Numbered from the stretch's first letter, positions 52,128 through 63,185 are shown. The stretch: 64,000 bases of DNA from Galaxea fascicularis (GCA_948470475.1 OX419341.1:21937135-22001134), one strand, 5' to 3'. The notes: generated from the sequence alone by a model not told the origin. A program made the numbers and translations.

Positions 52128-52700
52128 CTTGGTGAGACGTTTTCATTCTGCGTTCTCGCAACGCTTGGTTGAGCACGATTTGATGGCATGCTGGCATCGG
52201 CTGTTGTTCGATCGAGAAGATGTGTTATTTTGTCTTTTCTTTTTTGATTTGTTTCGACGCTCATTTACAGTCACGAATCCCGTTGGTGTTAATGGCGCCG
52301 CAGTTGTCGCAGCTTTCTCATAAGACTACTGGCTGGGAAGAGAGTCTTCGACTTTTGGTGACTTTTCGTTGCTCAGAAGCTTCAATGATAATAACAGACT
52401 GTCGTTTTCTTCTTGTAAGATTGTGATTTTTTCTTGCTTTGCCTTGCATTGGCCATGGGCCCTCAGAGTTGTTATTTCATGTTCATGAGAGGGTGTGTTA
52501 GTTGTCGCCAGCTTTAAAATATTTACTGCTTCCCAGAGTTTCATTATCTCATCGTTGCAACCACAGGAAGCGTGAACCAGTTTAGGGAGGCCAACAGCAA
52601 CACTAGTCTTAAATGATTTCACTGATAAACCTATCACAGACTTCAAGGCTTGAAATGTCGAGCGAGCCGCCATCTAGTGCTTCACTATGCATGTCCTCGT

Positions 52701-53559
52701 GGAGCGGTGGTTGTGTGGACGTGGTGGTTTGGGTTTGGTTCGGCTTAGTTGCAAGTTCAATAAAGTTTTTTTTTTTAGTTCTTCGGCACCTAAACGACCC
52801 TGGACTTGTAATGTCTTCGTTTTGTGGTAGAAATTAAAGGTGACAAGAGCGGTTTTGAAAACTGCGCAAGAACCATTGACGCTCACTTGACTGATCACAA
52901 GTCTTGATATGAAGTTCAGAGCAGGCGGAAAAAACTGCAAAACTGTTCCGTATTACCATTCCATTTCAGCTGGCTTTTCGATTCTAAATAAGAAAGGTGA
53001 TGCAAAAGTTGCGAGTCTATTATTTGAGAAGTTAAGTCTTCTATTGTGTCGGCCATTGTGTCTTAGACTTTTTGTAGGTTGCAGGTTGAGGGTTGCTTGT
53101 TCAAAATGTAATTATGGATTAGACAACTGCTGCATGACACTTGAGAAACCAACAAACCTAGAGACGGGAAATGACAAAATGCAAAAAAAAAAACAAAAAC
53201 AAAAAAAAAACAATATCTTAAGACGACGCAAAAATCATGGGTTGCTTTTTCTAGTGTTCTTACCAGAGTGCCGCACTAAAAGGCTCTCAAAACATGCAAT
53301 AATGCCACCAGAGGAACTTGTAAGGGCTGAAGAAGGACAACCACTTTGAAACAACGGCTTAAATGAACGGAGCACCGAATTCAATTTCAGTCAGATTTTT
53401 TGACACATGATTGAAAATTAGGTCAAATTACGTCGTTTCGTTTATTCGATAAGCGACGTGAAAATAATGAATGAAATCATAAGAAACAACACCACTTTTC
53501 TGGGTGGTAGTTAGTTCGCTTCGCGTTCTTTTCAATCCTTCCCGTGTTCCAGTTCCCCA
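52701..53559. other. No recognised gene
   Basis: It may include the LINE 5' UTR up to about 52940. An A-rich run at 53183-53210 is simple sequence. No exon is supported. Confidence 0.45.
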
Positions 53560-53904
53560 GGGGGGTACTCCGGATTTCAAGTGATGGGAATGATCCACTC
53601 GGGGAAAAAAATCAAAACCGAAAATAATCCCTAGGGCTTCCAACAAAACCCAAAAATATTCCCGGACCAAATATTGACCCCCAAAAAATCTCATGCCGGA
53701 TCAGGCTGCGAGCCTTAAAGATTTCAAGAAAGGACTGTACTTTATTCGCAGAGCTTCGCGGCCGGGATACATGGGCACTACTCCCGGGGTTTTACCACGA
53801 ATCTTCAGATTGTTTTGAAACCGCAAAAAATACCCACTTGCCAAATTTTCTTTCCCGAAATAATCCTTTGATTATCCCCGTCACTTGAAATCCGGAATAC
53901 TCCC
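53560..53904. mobile_element. GGGGGGTACTCCGGATTTC MITE, 345 bp
   Basis: The inverted ends GGGGTACTCCGGATTTCAAG (from 53560) and the complement of GGGAGTATTCCGGATTTCAAG (to 53904) extend about 30 bp. The GGGGGTACTCC tip resembles the element at 51193, suggesting related families. No coding frame is present. Confidence 0.83.
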
Positions 53905-54417
53905 TTCCACCTCCCACACCGCCCCCAGCTCCCCCCCGCCCTCCACCCCCTCAAGGCTACGTTAATACGAAATAAGTGGCCTTCACACAAACCTTCTGGT
54001 TCAACTCATAAGCTGCCACATGCGTACATATTTCGCTCACAACAATATTGACAGAGTTACCTTTTTCTCCAACCTGGACGATAAGCCAATACAAATACAC
54101 AGGAATAATGATATCAGAGACAAGCATATCATTAGCGAGAAACATTAATTACTATATTATCATTACGACGGAGATAAGTCGCAAATTCTATTGTAGGCAA
54201 CGCTATTAAAGTCTCCCTCTCACCCCACCCCCCTCCCCCCTTCTCCACTACCCCACCCCAACCATTGCATCTCGGTAGAGCACCTCACCAGATAAACAAT
54301 AAAAAACCTCACATGGTCAGAATAGCTATCTGTTTTATGATTCCCAGAAAAACCCTCCCCCAAAATGTGATGTGTGGCGTACCGAATTTAGTGCTTCACT
54401 GAGCACATGCAAACAAC
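53905..54417. other. Upstream region of the TRIM-NHL gene
   Basis: C-rich tracts at about 53925-53950 and 54215-54240. I find no TATA box or other promoter element that I can support; the promoter should lie in this stretch. Confidence 0.4.
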
Positions 54418-56637
54418 ATGGATATCAAAACGTTGCTTTACAATCTACGCGAAGAAGTGTCTTGTCCGGTATGTTCGGACTTATTTAAAGATCCTAGACA
54501 ACTTCCCTGTTTGCACAGTTTCTGTCGGCATTGTTTGGAACACTGGCATCAGTCTAGTGGCGGTGGAAACGCATTGAGATGTCCAAAGTGCCAATCCTTG
54601 AGCAACGTGCCTGCAAGCGGCGATCTGAAAGACCTTCCAACCAGCTTTTATCTAAACGGCTTGGTCGATGTACTGGCCATTAAAGAATGTGAGAGCGTTA
54701 ATGTAAAGTGTGGAAATTGCGAAACAAGAAGTTCTGCCGAGAGCTCTTATTGCTTCCAGTGCTGCAGATTCTACTGTGAACAATGCCTATCTGCACACAA
54801 CATCATGCGAGATAACAAGGATCATCGTGTTCTTGCTTTGAAGGATTTTCAAGACAAGGACTACGAAGATGTGTTAAAGCGACCGGCGTTTTGTTCAAGG
54901 CAAGGTCATCAGAAGAAAGAATTGGAGTATTTCTGCAAGCAATGCGAGGAAGCAGTGTGCCAAACCTGCGTCATCTTGGATCACGGTACCCACACGTTGA
55001 AGCTAATCAAAGAGGAGGCTGAAGCCCAAAAGCTCGAGATGGCTGCTCTGATGCAAAACCAAAGGGAGATCTTGGAAGCAAAGATGCGCTTAGTTACACA
55101 ACTTGATGAAGACTGCGCTAAACTCATTCAGCAGAAGGAAAAGATTAAGAGCGATATCGAAAAGTATGCTGATGAATTAATCAAAACAATTCAAGCGAAG
55201 AGACAAACTATCATAGCTGCCGTGGAAAACGAAACACAGAGGTCGGTCGAAAAGTTAAGGACGAAAAAGAGTGAGATTCAGCAACAATTGAAGGCGATCG
55301 AATTGACACTGGAAAAGGCTGATCAAGTTTTAGCGCGAAGTACAAGCCCTGAACTCGTTCGAACGAAAAAATCATTGGAGTCCATTTTGGCGGAAATTGT
55401 TGGAACGGAGCCAATTGTCCGTGACCCAGACAGTCTTGAAGCTTTTGCTTTTACGAAAAATCGTAAGATGCTGGAAAATATCAACTGCGAAGAACTCGGC
55501 TTCTTGGAAGTTGCGAACCAAACAAAAGCCAGCGAATCTGTCGCGGAGGGTAAGGGACTGAACAAAGGAACTGTTGGGCGCAAGGCTCACTTTATTTTGA
55601 GTACAAGAAACGCTGAGAGAAGACAGTGTTACGACAAACGTGATCGTGTCACGGTAGATATTAAGGACGAGCAGGGACAAGAGAGTGCGAGAGAAGTACT
55701 TATAGACGATAACAAAGATGGAGTCTATCACATAAGCTACTTTCCTAGAGTTCAAGGTAGATGTAATTTATCAATTTACGTAAATGGCAAGCACGTTCTC
55801 GGTAGTCCCTTTTTAGTGTTAGTGACAGCATTTGAAGTCAATCATGTCTTGTCTTTTGGAGATGCAAGTACTTCTTCGTCTCCACGGGGGATAGCTGTGA
55901 GTGACGAGGACGAGATAGCAGTAACTGACTGCGGACAAAACAAACTGCAAATCTTCAGTAGTACTGGCAATTTTGTAAGTTCATTTGGCCGACTAGGAAC
56001 CGGTCCAGGAGAATTTAATTGGCCTCTTGGAATAGCAATTAACAAAATCAAAAATACCTTCATAGCAGACAATGCAAACCGCAGGATCCAGATATTTAAT
56101 GAAGCTGGAGTGTTCGTAGGAGTGTTTGGAGAAAATCAACTTTCTGACCCTTGCGGTTTATCAAAAGACAGCGACGGTAATATCATTGTGGCAGACTCGG
56201 GTAACCGTCTGATTAAGTTGTTCTCCCCCGACAGCAAGCTGCTGAGTAGTATTGGTGGGCAGAAATATTTTCATTATCCCATTCATTGTGTTCAGTGCGA
56301 CGAGTATTTGATTGTGTGTGACATGGGTGGACATTGCATATCGGTTTTTGACAGGGACGGAAAATTCCAACACAAGTTTGGAAAGAAGGGAGCTGGGAAG
56401 GGCGAATTTAATAATCCCCGTTCTTTGTCAGTTACCAAATCGGGCCATCTTTTAGTATGTGATTCACTAAATCATAGAATACAAGTTTTTGAAGTGAATG
56501 GAAAGTTTGTCGGTATGTTTGGAACAAAAGGCACCAACTTGGGAGAGTTTAGTGCCCCATGGTCAGTAGCAGTGCTGAGTAACGACCAAATTGTTGTGTC
56601 TGACACTGGAAACCATCGAATCCAAATTTTTCAGTAA
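54418..56637 (+). CDS. TRIM-NHL E3 ubiquitin ligase, intronless (739 aa)
   Basis: A single 739-codon frame with the complete TRIM-NHL layout. RING finger residues 16-58 (C16, C19, C31, H33, C36, C39, C55, C58 visible); B-box 1 about 98-136; B-box 2 about 159-192 (CSRQGHQKKELEYFCKQCEE); coiled coil 196-330; filamin-type Ig repeat about 385-470 ending VNGKHVLGSPFLVLV; then about six NHL repeats to the end (GIAVSDEDEIAVTDCGQNKL, RSLSVTKSGHLLVCDSLNHR, VVSDTGNHRIQIF), a beta-propeller. The RING should transfer ubiquitin and the propeller bind RNA or protein, as in the TRIM2/3, TRIM71/LIN-41 and Brat-related families. The start AACATGG has A at -3. The intronless form and similarity to several paralogs suggest a retrocopy-derived cnidarian expansion, so I give no symbol; closest by layout are TRIM71 and TRIM2/3. 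Confidence 0.96.
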   Translation: MDIKTLLYNLREEVSCPVCSDLFKDPRQLPCLHSFCRHCLEHWHQSSGGGNALRCPKCQSLSNVPASGDLKDLPTSFYLNGLVDVLAIKECESVNVKCGNCETRSSAESSYCFQCCRFYCEQCLSAHNIMRDNKDHRVLALKDFQDKDYEDVLKRPAFCSRQGHQKKELEYFCKQCEEAVCQTCVILDHGTHTLKLIKEEAEAQKLEMAALMQNQREILEAKMRLVTQLDEDCAKLIQQKEKIKSDIEKYADELIKTIQAKRQTIIAAVENETQRSVEKLRTKKSEIQQQLKAIELTLEKADQVLARSTSPELVRTKKSLESILAEIVGTEPIVRDPDSLEAFAFTKNRKMLENINCEELGFLEVANQTKASESVAEGKGLNKGTVGRKAHFILSTRNAERRQCYDKRDRVTVDIKDEQGQESAREVLIDDNKDGVYHISYFPRVQGRCNLSIYVNGKHVLGSPFLVLVTAFEVNHVLSFGDASTSSSPRGIAVSDEDEIAVTDCGQNKLQIFSSTGNFVSSFGRLGTGPGEFNWPLGIAINKIKNTFIADNANRRIQIFNEAGVFVGVFGENQLSDPCGLSKDSDGNIIVADSGNRLIKLFSPDSKLLSSIGGQKYFHYPIHCVQCDEYLIVCDMGGHCISVFDRDGKFQHKFGKKGAGKGEFNNPRSLSVTKSGHLLVCDSLNHRIQVFEVNGKFVGMFGTKGTNLGEFSAPWSVAVLSNDQIVVSDTGNHRIQIFQ

Positions 56638-56828
56638 AGAACAGTCAACATGCATTATATCTACAATTTTGTTTTCAAAATAATAGCAAAGTTAGTTGTG
56701 TCCGCATTAAATGGTATGTGAAGTGTGTAACGTATGTTTTTATCGGATTCCTCTCTGTGGAAGGTGTAAAAGCCATGTTTTCTCGTCTGTGATCAGAACA
56801 CCTTTGTGTTCAGAATGGTATAAAGAAC

Positions 56829-56834
56829 ATTAAA
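56829..56834 (+). promoter_or_regulatory. Possible poly(A) signal (ATTAAA) of the TRIM-NHL gene
   Basis: ATTAAA about 190 bases past the stop codon. It is a plausible variant signal but not decisive. Confidence 0.35.
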
Positions 56835-57154
56835 ATCATGCTGTATATGTAACCTGTTTCCTCTCCTATACAGAGTTTTTAAACAAATATCATTGCAAAA
56901 GTTGCCCACTTGCTTTCAGTGGGATTATCGCATCGTTAAAGACAATGAAGAAGAGATTCAAGGAAATTATTGACAGTCTGGAAACTGCTGAGGTTGAATC
57001 TTTCACTAGAGCTTTCCAAAAACGAAGAAATCCAGCAATTTAACGTATAGAAATCTCGTTGCAACAAAGAGTGAAAAACCGAGAGCTTCCCAAACAAAAT
57101 GGTACACAGAGTGCGACCTTAATGAAGAAGAAATAGATTGGAAAAAAAAAAACA
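56835..57154. other. No recognised feature
   Basis: Spacer after the TRIM 3' region; it may include more 3' UTR. Confidence 0.4.
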
Positions 57155-57589
57155 TTTCAGCTCACGAGAACATGCACAAAAAGTACCAAAATAATTATTT
57201 TTCAATTTAAATTTCTCCATAGACGCCTGCCTACAAATTCTTTTTTGTATAAGATTGAAATTAAAGATCATGATGATCTTTGCACCTTTTGTAAGGAAGA
57301 AACAGACACTTTGCTCCACCTTTTTTGGCAATGCAAGGTGACCTTTCATTTCTGGGAAACCTTTTTTCAATGGCTACAGTCATCCTCTTTAATTAAGAAG
57401 GGTAATCATCTTGCCATGGCCACTGCTTTGGGCCTGAAACCAGACAGTTCAAATACAAAACTGCAAATGAATTTCTCCTGTCTCATGAGCAGATACTATA
57501 TTTGGAAGTGTAAGTTGAGAGATGAAATTCCCAACCATTCACAATTTCTGCGCCTTTTGAAAAAACTTATGAAATCGAAACAAACGTGA
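57155..57589 (+). mobile_element. L1/Tx1-like LINE C-terminal fragment (zf-RVT)
   Basis: The plus strand reads IFQFKFLHRRLPTNSFLYKI and then DLCTFCKEETDTLLHLFWQC followed by KVTFHFWETFFQWLQ. CxxC...HLFWxC...FW is the zinc-binding tail (zf-RVT) of L1/Tx1-clade ORF2 proteins. A stop at about 57587 ends it. The reverse transcriptase is absent. Confidence 0.78.
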
Positions 57590-57802
57590 AAAATGGAAAC
57601 CTCTCCTTGGCCACCTTTAAGGGGTTAAGAGCGCAAAATTTGCAAAACTTAAATCGCGTGACCTTATTAGCGATATTACCGACATAGTGGCCTATCTATG
57701 CTTCTCCAAATACGTAATCGGATTTTGTAGTGTGTTAGTAAACAATATGGAACAGCATTCAGTAACAATAGAAAATTTTAAACTACGTAAGAAATGGGAT
57801 CT

Positions 57803-58220
57803 TGTTTACTGTAGGTAATGTCGACCGATCTATCGGTCGATATAGCGGTCGACAGTCGGTCGACAGTCGGTCGACAGTCGGTCGATAGTCGGTCGATAGT
57901 CGGTCGATAGTCGGTCGATAGTCGGTCGACACTCGGTCGATAGTCGGTCGACACTCGGTCGATAGTCGATCGATAGTCGGTCGATATAATGGTCCATAGT
58001 AGGTCGACACTCGGTCGATAGTCTTTCCAGATGTGTCTCGGCCGATATTGCTTTTCGCCGACACTTCGCCGATAGCTGGTCGATACTTGACCGATGTATC
58101 GGTCAGTAATTGGCCAATACTCGGTCGATGGTCGGTAGACACGTGGTCGATAGTCAGAAGATAGCCGTTTGATATATCGGTCAAGAGTCGGCCGATAGTC
58201 GATCGATATATCGGTCGAGA
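57803..58220. repeat. 11-bp GTCGGTCGATA array, left member of an inverted pair
   Basis: About 30 copies of an 11-base unit (AGTCGGTCGAT and variants), clean at 57830-57990 and degenerate to 58220. It begins ACTGTAGGTAATGTCGACCG, which recurs in inverse at the end of the array at 60660-60975. Confidence 0.92.
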
Positions 58221-58797
58221 TTTGTGTCGCTCTGTATAGTTTTTAGTCCGTTACCAATAGCCCTGGAGAAGAAATTGGAGCAAAATTACTGAAATATGAA
58301 CCGATTGCCCCCATTGACACGTAGAGATTATTCTTCATGGAAAAAGTCGTATTTTTTGGACATTTTTCGGTCAGTTATGAGTCCAAAGTACTCAAAATTA
58401 AACATGACAGTACGCCTTTCTGAGTGACATTTTTTTGGTACGGGCATGCGAAAAAGTCTTACCCAATCTCTTAAGACTTTTCTGCTTTTGTTTCCTTTTT
58501 CCTTTTTCTCTTGTGTTTGTCATTTTGCTGCCGTTGCTAACTGCCAGTTAACTGCTAACTGCCAGTTGCCAGTCAGTTCAAGAATTTTCGAGAAAGCATC
58601 ATCCAAAAGGGAAATTCTTGTGTCTTCACTGTTATTTAGTCCATCTATCGATAAACCTTATACTTAAATATGTCCTCAGATCTCCCCGCCTCGACGAGCT
58701 TATAAGCTATTTGCGGGGGGGAAAGTAATGTAACTAGTTATATTTTCAATAAATTTGTTGTTAGGTTAAATTTTTAAATTTGTTGTTAAATTTGTTG
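58221..58797. other. Non-coding interior of the inverted-array region
   Basis: No gene. AACTGCCAGTT-type short repeats at about 58538-58570 are the only structure. Confidence 0.4.
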
Positions 58798-58925
58798 TAG
58801 GTTCGATTCCTGCCTGGGACTCTGATTTCTTTTCAGTTGTCCTTCCGCCCGTTGCCAAGCGACTAGCATATCATCATTCTCACGGGCATATTACACCATC
58901 ACCATCATTTATAATCATTATCATG
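58798..58925 (+). repeat. tRNA-derived SINE, partial copy
   Basis: It starts at the B box (GTAGGTTCGATTCCTGCC) and runs through CCGTTGCCAAGCGACTA and CTCACGGGCATATTACACC to ATTTATAATCATT. It matches copy 2 at 59009 but lacks the tRNA head. Confidence 0.75.
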
Positions 58926-59008
58926 TCTGATTCACATTTACATTGTCGAGCCCGCAGACCATAGTGGGACGCTTTGTATAAGAACCTAGATAAACAACCT
59001 AGCTCACC

Positions 59009-59178
59009 AGGGGTTCCTGTAGCTCAGTGGTTAGAGCATCCGACCGGTGTTACGGAGGTTGTAGGTTCGATTCCTGCCTCCTTTCGCCCGTTGCCAAGCG
59101 ACTATCATCATTCTCACGGGCATATTACACCATCACCATCATTTATAATCATAAATTTGTTGTTGTTGTTGTTGTAAA
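59009..59178 (+). repeat. tRNA-derived SINE, with tRNA-like head and (TTG)n tail
   Basis: The head GTTCCTGTAGCTCAGTGGTTAGAGC holds the D-arm and A box; GGTTCGATTCC is the B box. The anticodon arm is imperfect (loop reads CCGGTGT) and the acceptor stem does not pair, so this is not a functional tRNA. The body shared with 58798 ends in (TTG)5. Confidence 0.82.
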
Positions 59179-60076
59179 TTGTTACCAAGTGATGAAGAGG
59201 GAAATTTCTCCTCTGTTTTCAAATTTATAAACCTTTCTGTATATATTTGAAGCTCAATATCACTCTGCTGTGGGTATCATTGCCGGTTTGGTTTCTCTTC
59301 CTTCAACAGGTCTTTTGTTATTGTAAGAGGTGCCTTTAAAACGATTTTTGCGAAATTTTTCGCGGATCTCAGTTGTTTACGTTCATTTTCTAGTGTATGA
59401 TTTTTCTCTGCCGATATATATATATTTTTTCCCTTGAAGCTTATTAAATAACCTTTAAAATGAGGTATAATTTGCCACATAACTGTGACTACTTGTAAAA
59501 ATAAAAGCTTTTATTTGAGAGCAATGTTTTACGCGCGATTTATGCTTAACGCGGCGCATACTGTTTTCCTCTTATTGGATGACCAAAAGTTATTTACCAT
59601 TCAATATTAATTTCTGTTACTCATGGTCGTCTTTATTTTGAACACAACATAAAGCGACAGGACAGAGAAAAAGGACAGGATAATGTAATGAGAACGTATG
59701 AGTATTTTCCTTGCTGTAAATTGAAATCATTCCCACAATAAATGAATGTGTTCAGTCTGCTGGATATTTTGTTACCTTCCTCGGCGCACTATTAGCGCGT
59801 TTTATCAATGACTGATCGTTAAACAAAGGACTGTTCCCGACTTCAATGCAGAAATATATAAGTTTAATTTGTGGTCTCCGCACACGCGAGAACTCGGCGT
59901 GATGAAGCAGGTCAAAGCCTGATAATGAAAGATGTGTATTCCTCACTCTTAAAGCATGTCATGAACTGCCCTTCCTATTCATTATTCGTCCACTTCGGGA
60001 CTGCGGGAGCAGTCATTTCACTCGTCCTTCTTTAAGTATTCTTCGACTGCGGGACCACAGGAACAGCAGATTCATC
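59179..60076. other. No recognised feature
   Basis: A/T-rich DNA, with a short (TA)n at 59416-59428. No exon or element end supported. Confidence 0.45.
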
Positions 60077-60470
60077 TTAGGCCCCGTTCAGACTAAGTGC
60101 CCGTTCCGCGGCACCGTTCCCGGGCACTAAAAAGGACGCTGTCCAGACACCTCAGTGCCCTGGACCGAGGATGTTCACACTAGTGCAGAAGGCTTAGTGC
60201 CCAGTTTATCTTTTTGAGTACTCCGCAATATTGCTGCCATTTTTGTGACTGCATCATAACGAAACACGGGAAAAAACGTGGGAACACATGAAAACGTGTT
60301 CAGACAAGTTCCCGTGCCCGGGAACGGTGCCCGAGTACTACCCTTGGAGGTAGTGCCCGTGCCCGGGCACGGTGCTCAGATTTGTGCGCGGGCACCAACA
60401 AAAAGCTATGTTCAGACCAGTGCCCGTTCCCGAGAACCGGGCACAGGCACCTAGTCTGAACGGGGCCTTA
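60077..60470. mobile_element. Tourist/Harbinger-like MITE, 388 bp
   Basis: The inverted ends GGCCCCGTTCAGACTA (60080) and its complement (60467) are flanked by TTA on both sides (60077-60079, 60468-60470), the 3-bp duplication of PIF/Harbinger. The interior is rich in GTGCCCG/CGGGCAC palindromic words. No coding frame is present. Confidence 0.88.
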
Positions 60471-60659
60471 GGCTGTAACTGGTTCTGTTTAAAATCAGAC
60501 GATCGGTGATGATACAAACTGGAAAAAAAAAGGTTACCATGTCCTTAGTTCCCGGTGCTCTTCGGCTCGCTTCATAGAGAAATCGCGCCTCGCACTGCCA
60601 CATGTTCCCCCATTGCATGATCACAGTAATTAGTGACGTCTTTGCTTAAGAAAGACTCA

Positions 60660-60975
60660 CTTGGTAAATTAACACACGACTGAAATTCGGCCGACAGTTG
60701 ACCGATATACCACCGACAGTTAACCGATACATCACCGACATATGACCGATAGTAAGTCGAGGTGCGTCGTCGAAATATCGACCGATACTCGGCCGATAGT
60801 CTATCTCACGCTCGACTGACTGTCGACGGACTGTCGACCGACTGTCGACCAAGTGTCGACCGACTATCGACCGAGTGTCGACCGAGTGTCGACCGACTAT
60901 CGACCGACTATCGACCGCTATATCGGCCGCTATATCGACCGATAGATCGGTCGACCCTACCTACAGTGTATGTAA
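60660..60975. repeat. 11-bp GTCGGTCGATA array, right inverted member
   Basis: The same unit as 57803-58220 but in opposite orientation (GACTATCGACC), degenerate at the left and clean at 60825-60950. It ends CCGATAGATCGGTCGACCCT then ACCTACAGTG, the mirror image of the start of the left array. Confidence 0.92.
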
Positions 60976-62340
60976 ACATGGCAAATCAATGTAACTTAAC
61001 TTAACTTAAAGCTGTAAGTAGTGTTCTGTAGATTTGTAGGTTAGATTGTATTACAGTATGTAGATTGTAACGTGTAGTTGGTTCTTTTATGTAATTTTAG
61101 TGGATCGTTTGTGAAATTAAATAAATAAAACAAAAACAAAAACAAAAAAAAATTAGAAGTAAAAGATATGCAAATAAATGGAGTGAAACCATGTTTCATG
61201 TTTAAAACAAACTTTCTCCGTTTCCATTTGTTGACTTTTGTTTTGCCAACTATTTGGATAATTTGGAAAACGAAATGTGATCGTCAAACCTTCCCGGGTT
61301 TGTTGTTGACCTTTTTAACTCGGAAAATGGCTATATGCTATTTCCAAGTTGTAAGTGTGAGGCTCATTTCTTTCTGCTCCTTCGATTCCGGTTTTGATTT
61401 TGTTGACATTCTTACCCAGCAATACAACTTCACACTTGTGACATTCTACGCAGCAATTCAGTCCATACCCGTCCATACTGCAAATGGCTAAAACAAACAG
61501 GCATCGACCACAGGCATCTATCTGTATCTATCTAATATCTACATCCGCTGACCAGTATATAACACCTGGCATAGCGTACGTTCCCTAACAGCTTACCAGA
61601 GAGAGATCCGCGTGCGAGAAGAGTGCTTCTTAGCTTTGACCGCGTGCCATTCAAGAGCAAACTCACGTGACCATCTCTCGCAATAACCCAAATGAATACC
61701 CTGCTTGTTTTAGGCTATAGCTGGTATACTGAGAGCCATCGAACTGCAGCCAAAATTGCGATCACGAAAACAGCCAAATGAAAAAGCAAATTTCTCATTA
61801 AAACACATTTGTTTGATGAGTAATCATACGTAAAATGTAACGCAAGAGTCATGCTTCTCTTTTTTATACCTTGTGGTTTATAATTCTTATTCGGAGTTCT
61901 GCAGTGGCTCAGACCAACCTTGATTTCATTTCTCAGGGGTCGGGGGGGGGGGGGGAAGGCGGCGGGAGAGGGAAGGGGATGGAGTGGGGTTGCTGGTTAG
62001 TGTCCACTTCTTTGTTTCTTTGTTTGGTTCTCTGTCTGTCTGTCTGTCTGTCTGTGTCTCTGTCTACCCGAAGCTTTTTTGCGCCAATACTTTTTACTGT
62101 ATTTTAATGATTTCATGTTGCCATGCAACTGTTCAGAGGTGACTGAAATGAACGGATCATCATCCAACTGAACTGATTTCCTCTGATATCTAGGACTGAA
62201 CGACATACAAAAATACACTTGATTGCCAGTGGTGGAGCTGTTTTTCAAACACGTATTTTGTACGTTCTGAAGTTTGTACTTGTAAATAACTTCACCAAGA
62301 TTTTTTTTCCACGTCCGCTGACTTCCGATCTTCAATAGGG
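60976..62340. other. No recognised gene; simple repeats
   Basis: Contains CTTAA repeats (60988-61007), an A-rich run (61100-61150), a G-run (61938-61952) and (GTCT)n (listed). The frame at 61168-61491 has no similarity I know. Confidence 0.45.
62031..62056. repeat. (GTCT)n microsatellite
   Basis: About six tandem TCTG units. Confidence 0.92.
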
Positions 62341-62486
62341 TCGCAATGCACGGAGGTGTAGCTATTACGGCTAGCGGTTAAAATAGTTGCCTTTTCACGG
62401 CTAACGGTTATCCTTTCTTTCCGTGACGGTTGACTCACATAAAACAAAACAAAACAAAACAAAACAAAACAAAAACAAAAAAAACA
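62340..62486 (+). repeat. Retroposon-like repeat with (AAAAC)n tail
   Basis: CACGGCTAACGGTTA-type words occur twice (about 62370 and 62398), followed by CCGTGACGGTTGACTCACAT and then about ten AAAAC units to 62486. I recall this as a common coral dispersed repeat, but cannot name a family. Confidence 0.55.
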
Positions 62487-62574
62487 TCTCTTGCTGAAAA
62501 TGAAACAAGGATTTATTTGCTTTTTTGGGATCTGTGTCTTAGTTTGGTGGTAGTGTAGTATTTAAAACAAAACA

Positions 62575-63185
62575 GATATCGCTGTTTCGAGTGGTTAGTC
62601 AAAAAGTTAAAGTGGTTAAAAGTTAACATCTCACCAAACCGGCAGATTTCGGTGTTTTGGTGGTTAGCCACAAAAGTATGGTGGTTAAAACCAAACATAT
62701 TTGTGTGTTTTGGTGGTGAGTGACATAAGTATGGTGGTTAAAACCAAACATATTTGTGTGTTTTGGTGGTGAGTGACATAAGTATGGTGGTTGAAACCAA
62801 ACATATTTCGGTGGTTTGTTGGTTAGTCACAGAAGTATGGTAGTTGAAACCACACAGGTTTCTGTGTTTTGGTTGTTAGTCCAAAAAGTATGGTGGTTAA
62901 AACTAAACAGATTTCTGTGTCTTTCGTGGTTAGTGAAGAACGTGTGGTGGTTAAAACTAAACAGATTTCGGTGTTTTTTCGTTGGTTAGCGAGTGAAAAA
63001 ACGGTTTGGCAGTGAAAACCAAACAGATTTCGGTGTGTTTTTGGCAAGTGTAGTCGTAAAAACGAAACGGACTTCCTTGTTTTGTGTGGTTAGTCAAAAA
63101 AGTATATGGTGGTGAAAACCTACCAGTTTTCGATGTTTGTAGTGGTTGGTGTAAAAAGTATGATGGTTTAGGTTCAAAGCAAAGG
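62575..63185. repeat. 53-bp minisatellite, about 11 copies
   Basis: The unit contains GGTGGTTAAAACCAAACA, then a TTTCGGTGTTTTGGTGGTTAG-like part. The two copies at 62680-62790 are nearly identical; others vary in length and sequence. It is not a multiple of three, so frames across it are short. Confidence 0.88.

Larger units (their letters stand above)
50420..52673 (-). pseudogene. LINE ORF1: coiled coil plus SGNH-esterase-like domain, split by two inserts
   Basis: It starts MAARSTFQALKSVIGLSVKS, with a coiled-coil stretch AKQEKITILQEENDSLLLSL. After the inserts it resumes VVIIGDSIIKNI (block I GDS of SGNH hydrolases, about 50840-50880) and ends GGLHLNKEGNTRLFKTFV (the catalytic Asp/His block reads GLHLNKEG). 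Removing the two inserts restores adjacency of flanks, but other stops remain. Confidence 0.7.
47715..52700 (-). mobile_element. CR1/L2-like LINE, about 3.8 kb without its insertions
   Basis: The minus strand carries ORF1 with an N-terminal coiled coil (from 52673) and an SGNH-esterase-like part, then ORF2 with endonuclease, reverse transcriptase and C-terminal region, ending near 47865 in A/T-rich 3' UTR and TTACTTACT. An esterase-type ORF1 plus APE endonuclease is the CR1/L2 pattern. Two later insertions (50892-51156 and 51193-52122) interrupt ORF1, and several stops and frame shifts kill both ORFs. Confidence 0.85.

Noticed and set aside
59009..59081. Functional tRNA gene (anticodon loop reading GGT)
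   Set aside because: D-arm and T-arm are good, but the anticodon stem has a mismatch, the acceptor stem does not pair, and the body continues into a repeated SINE with a (TTG)n tail.
61871..62107. Plus frame with Gly-rich run and CLSVCLSVSLS
   Set aside because: Produced by a G-run and a (GTCT)n microsatellite.
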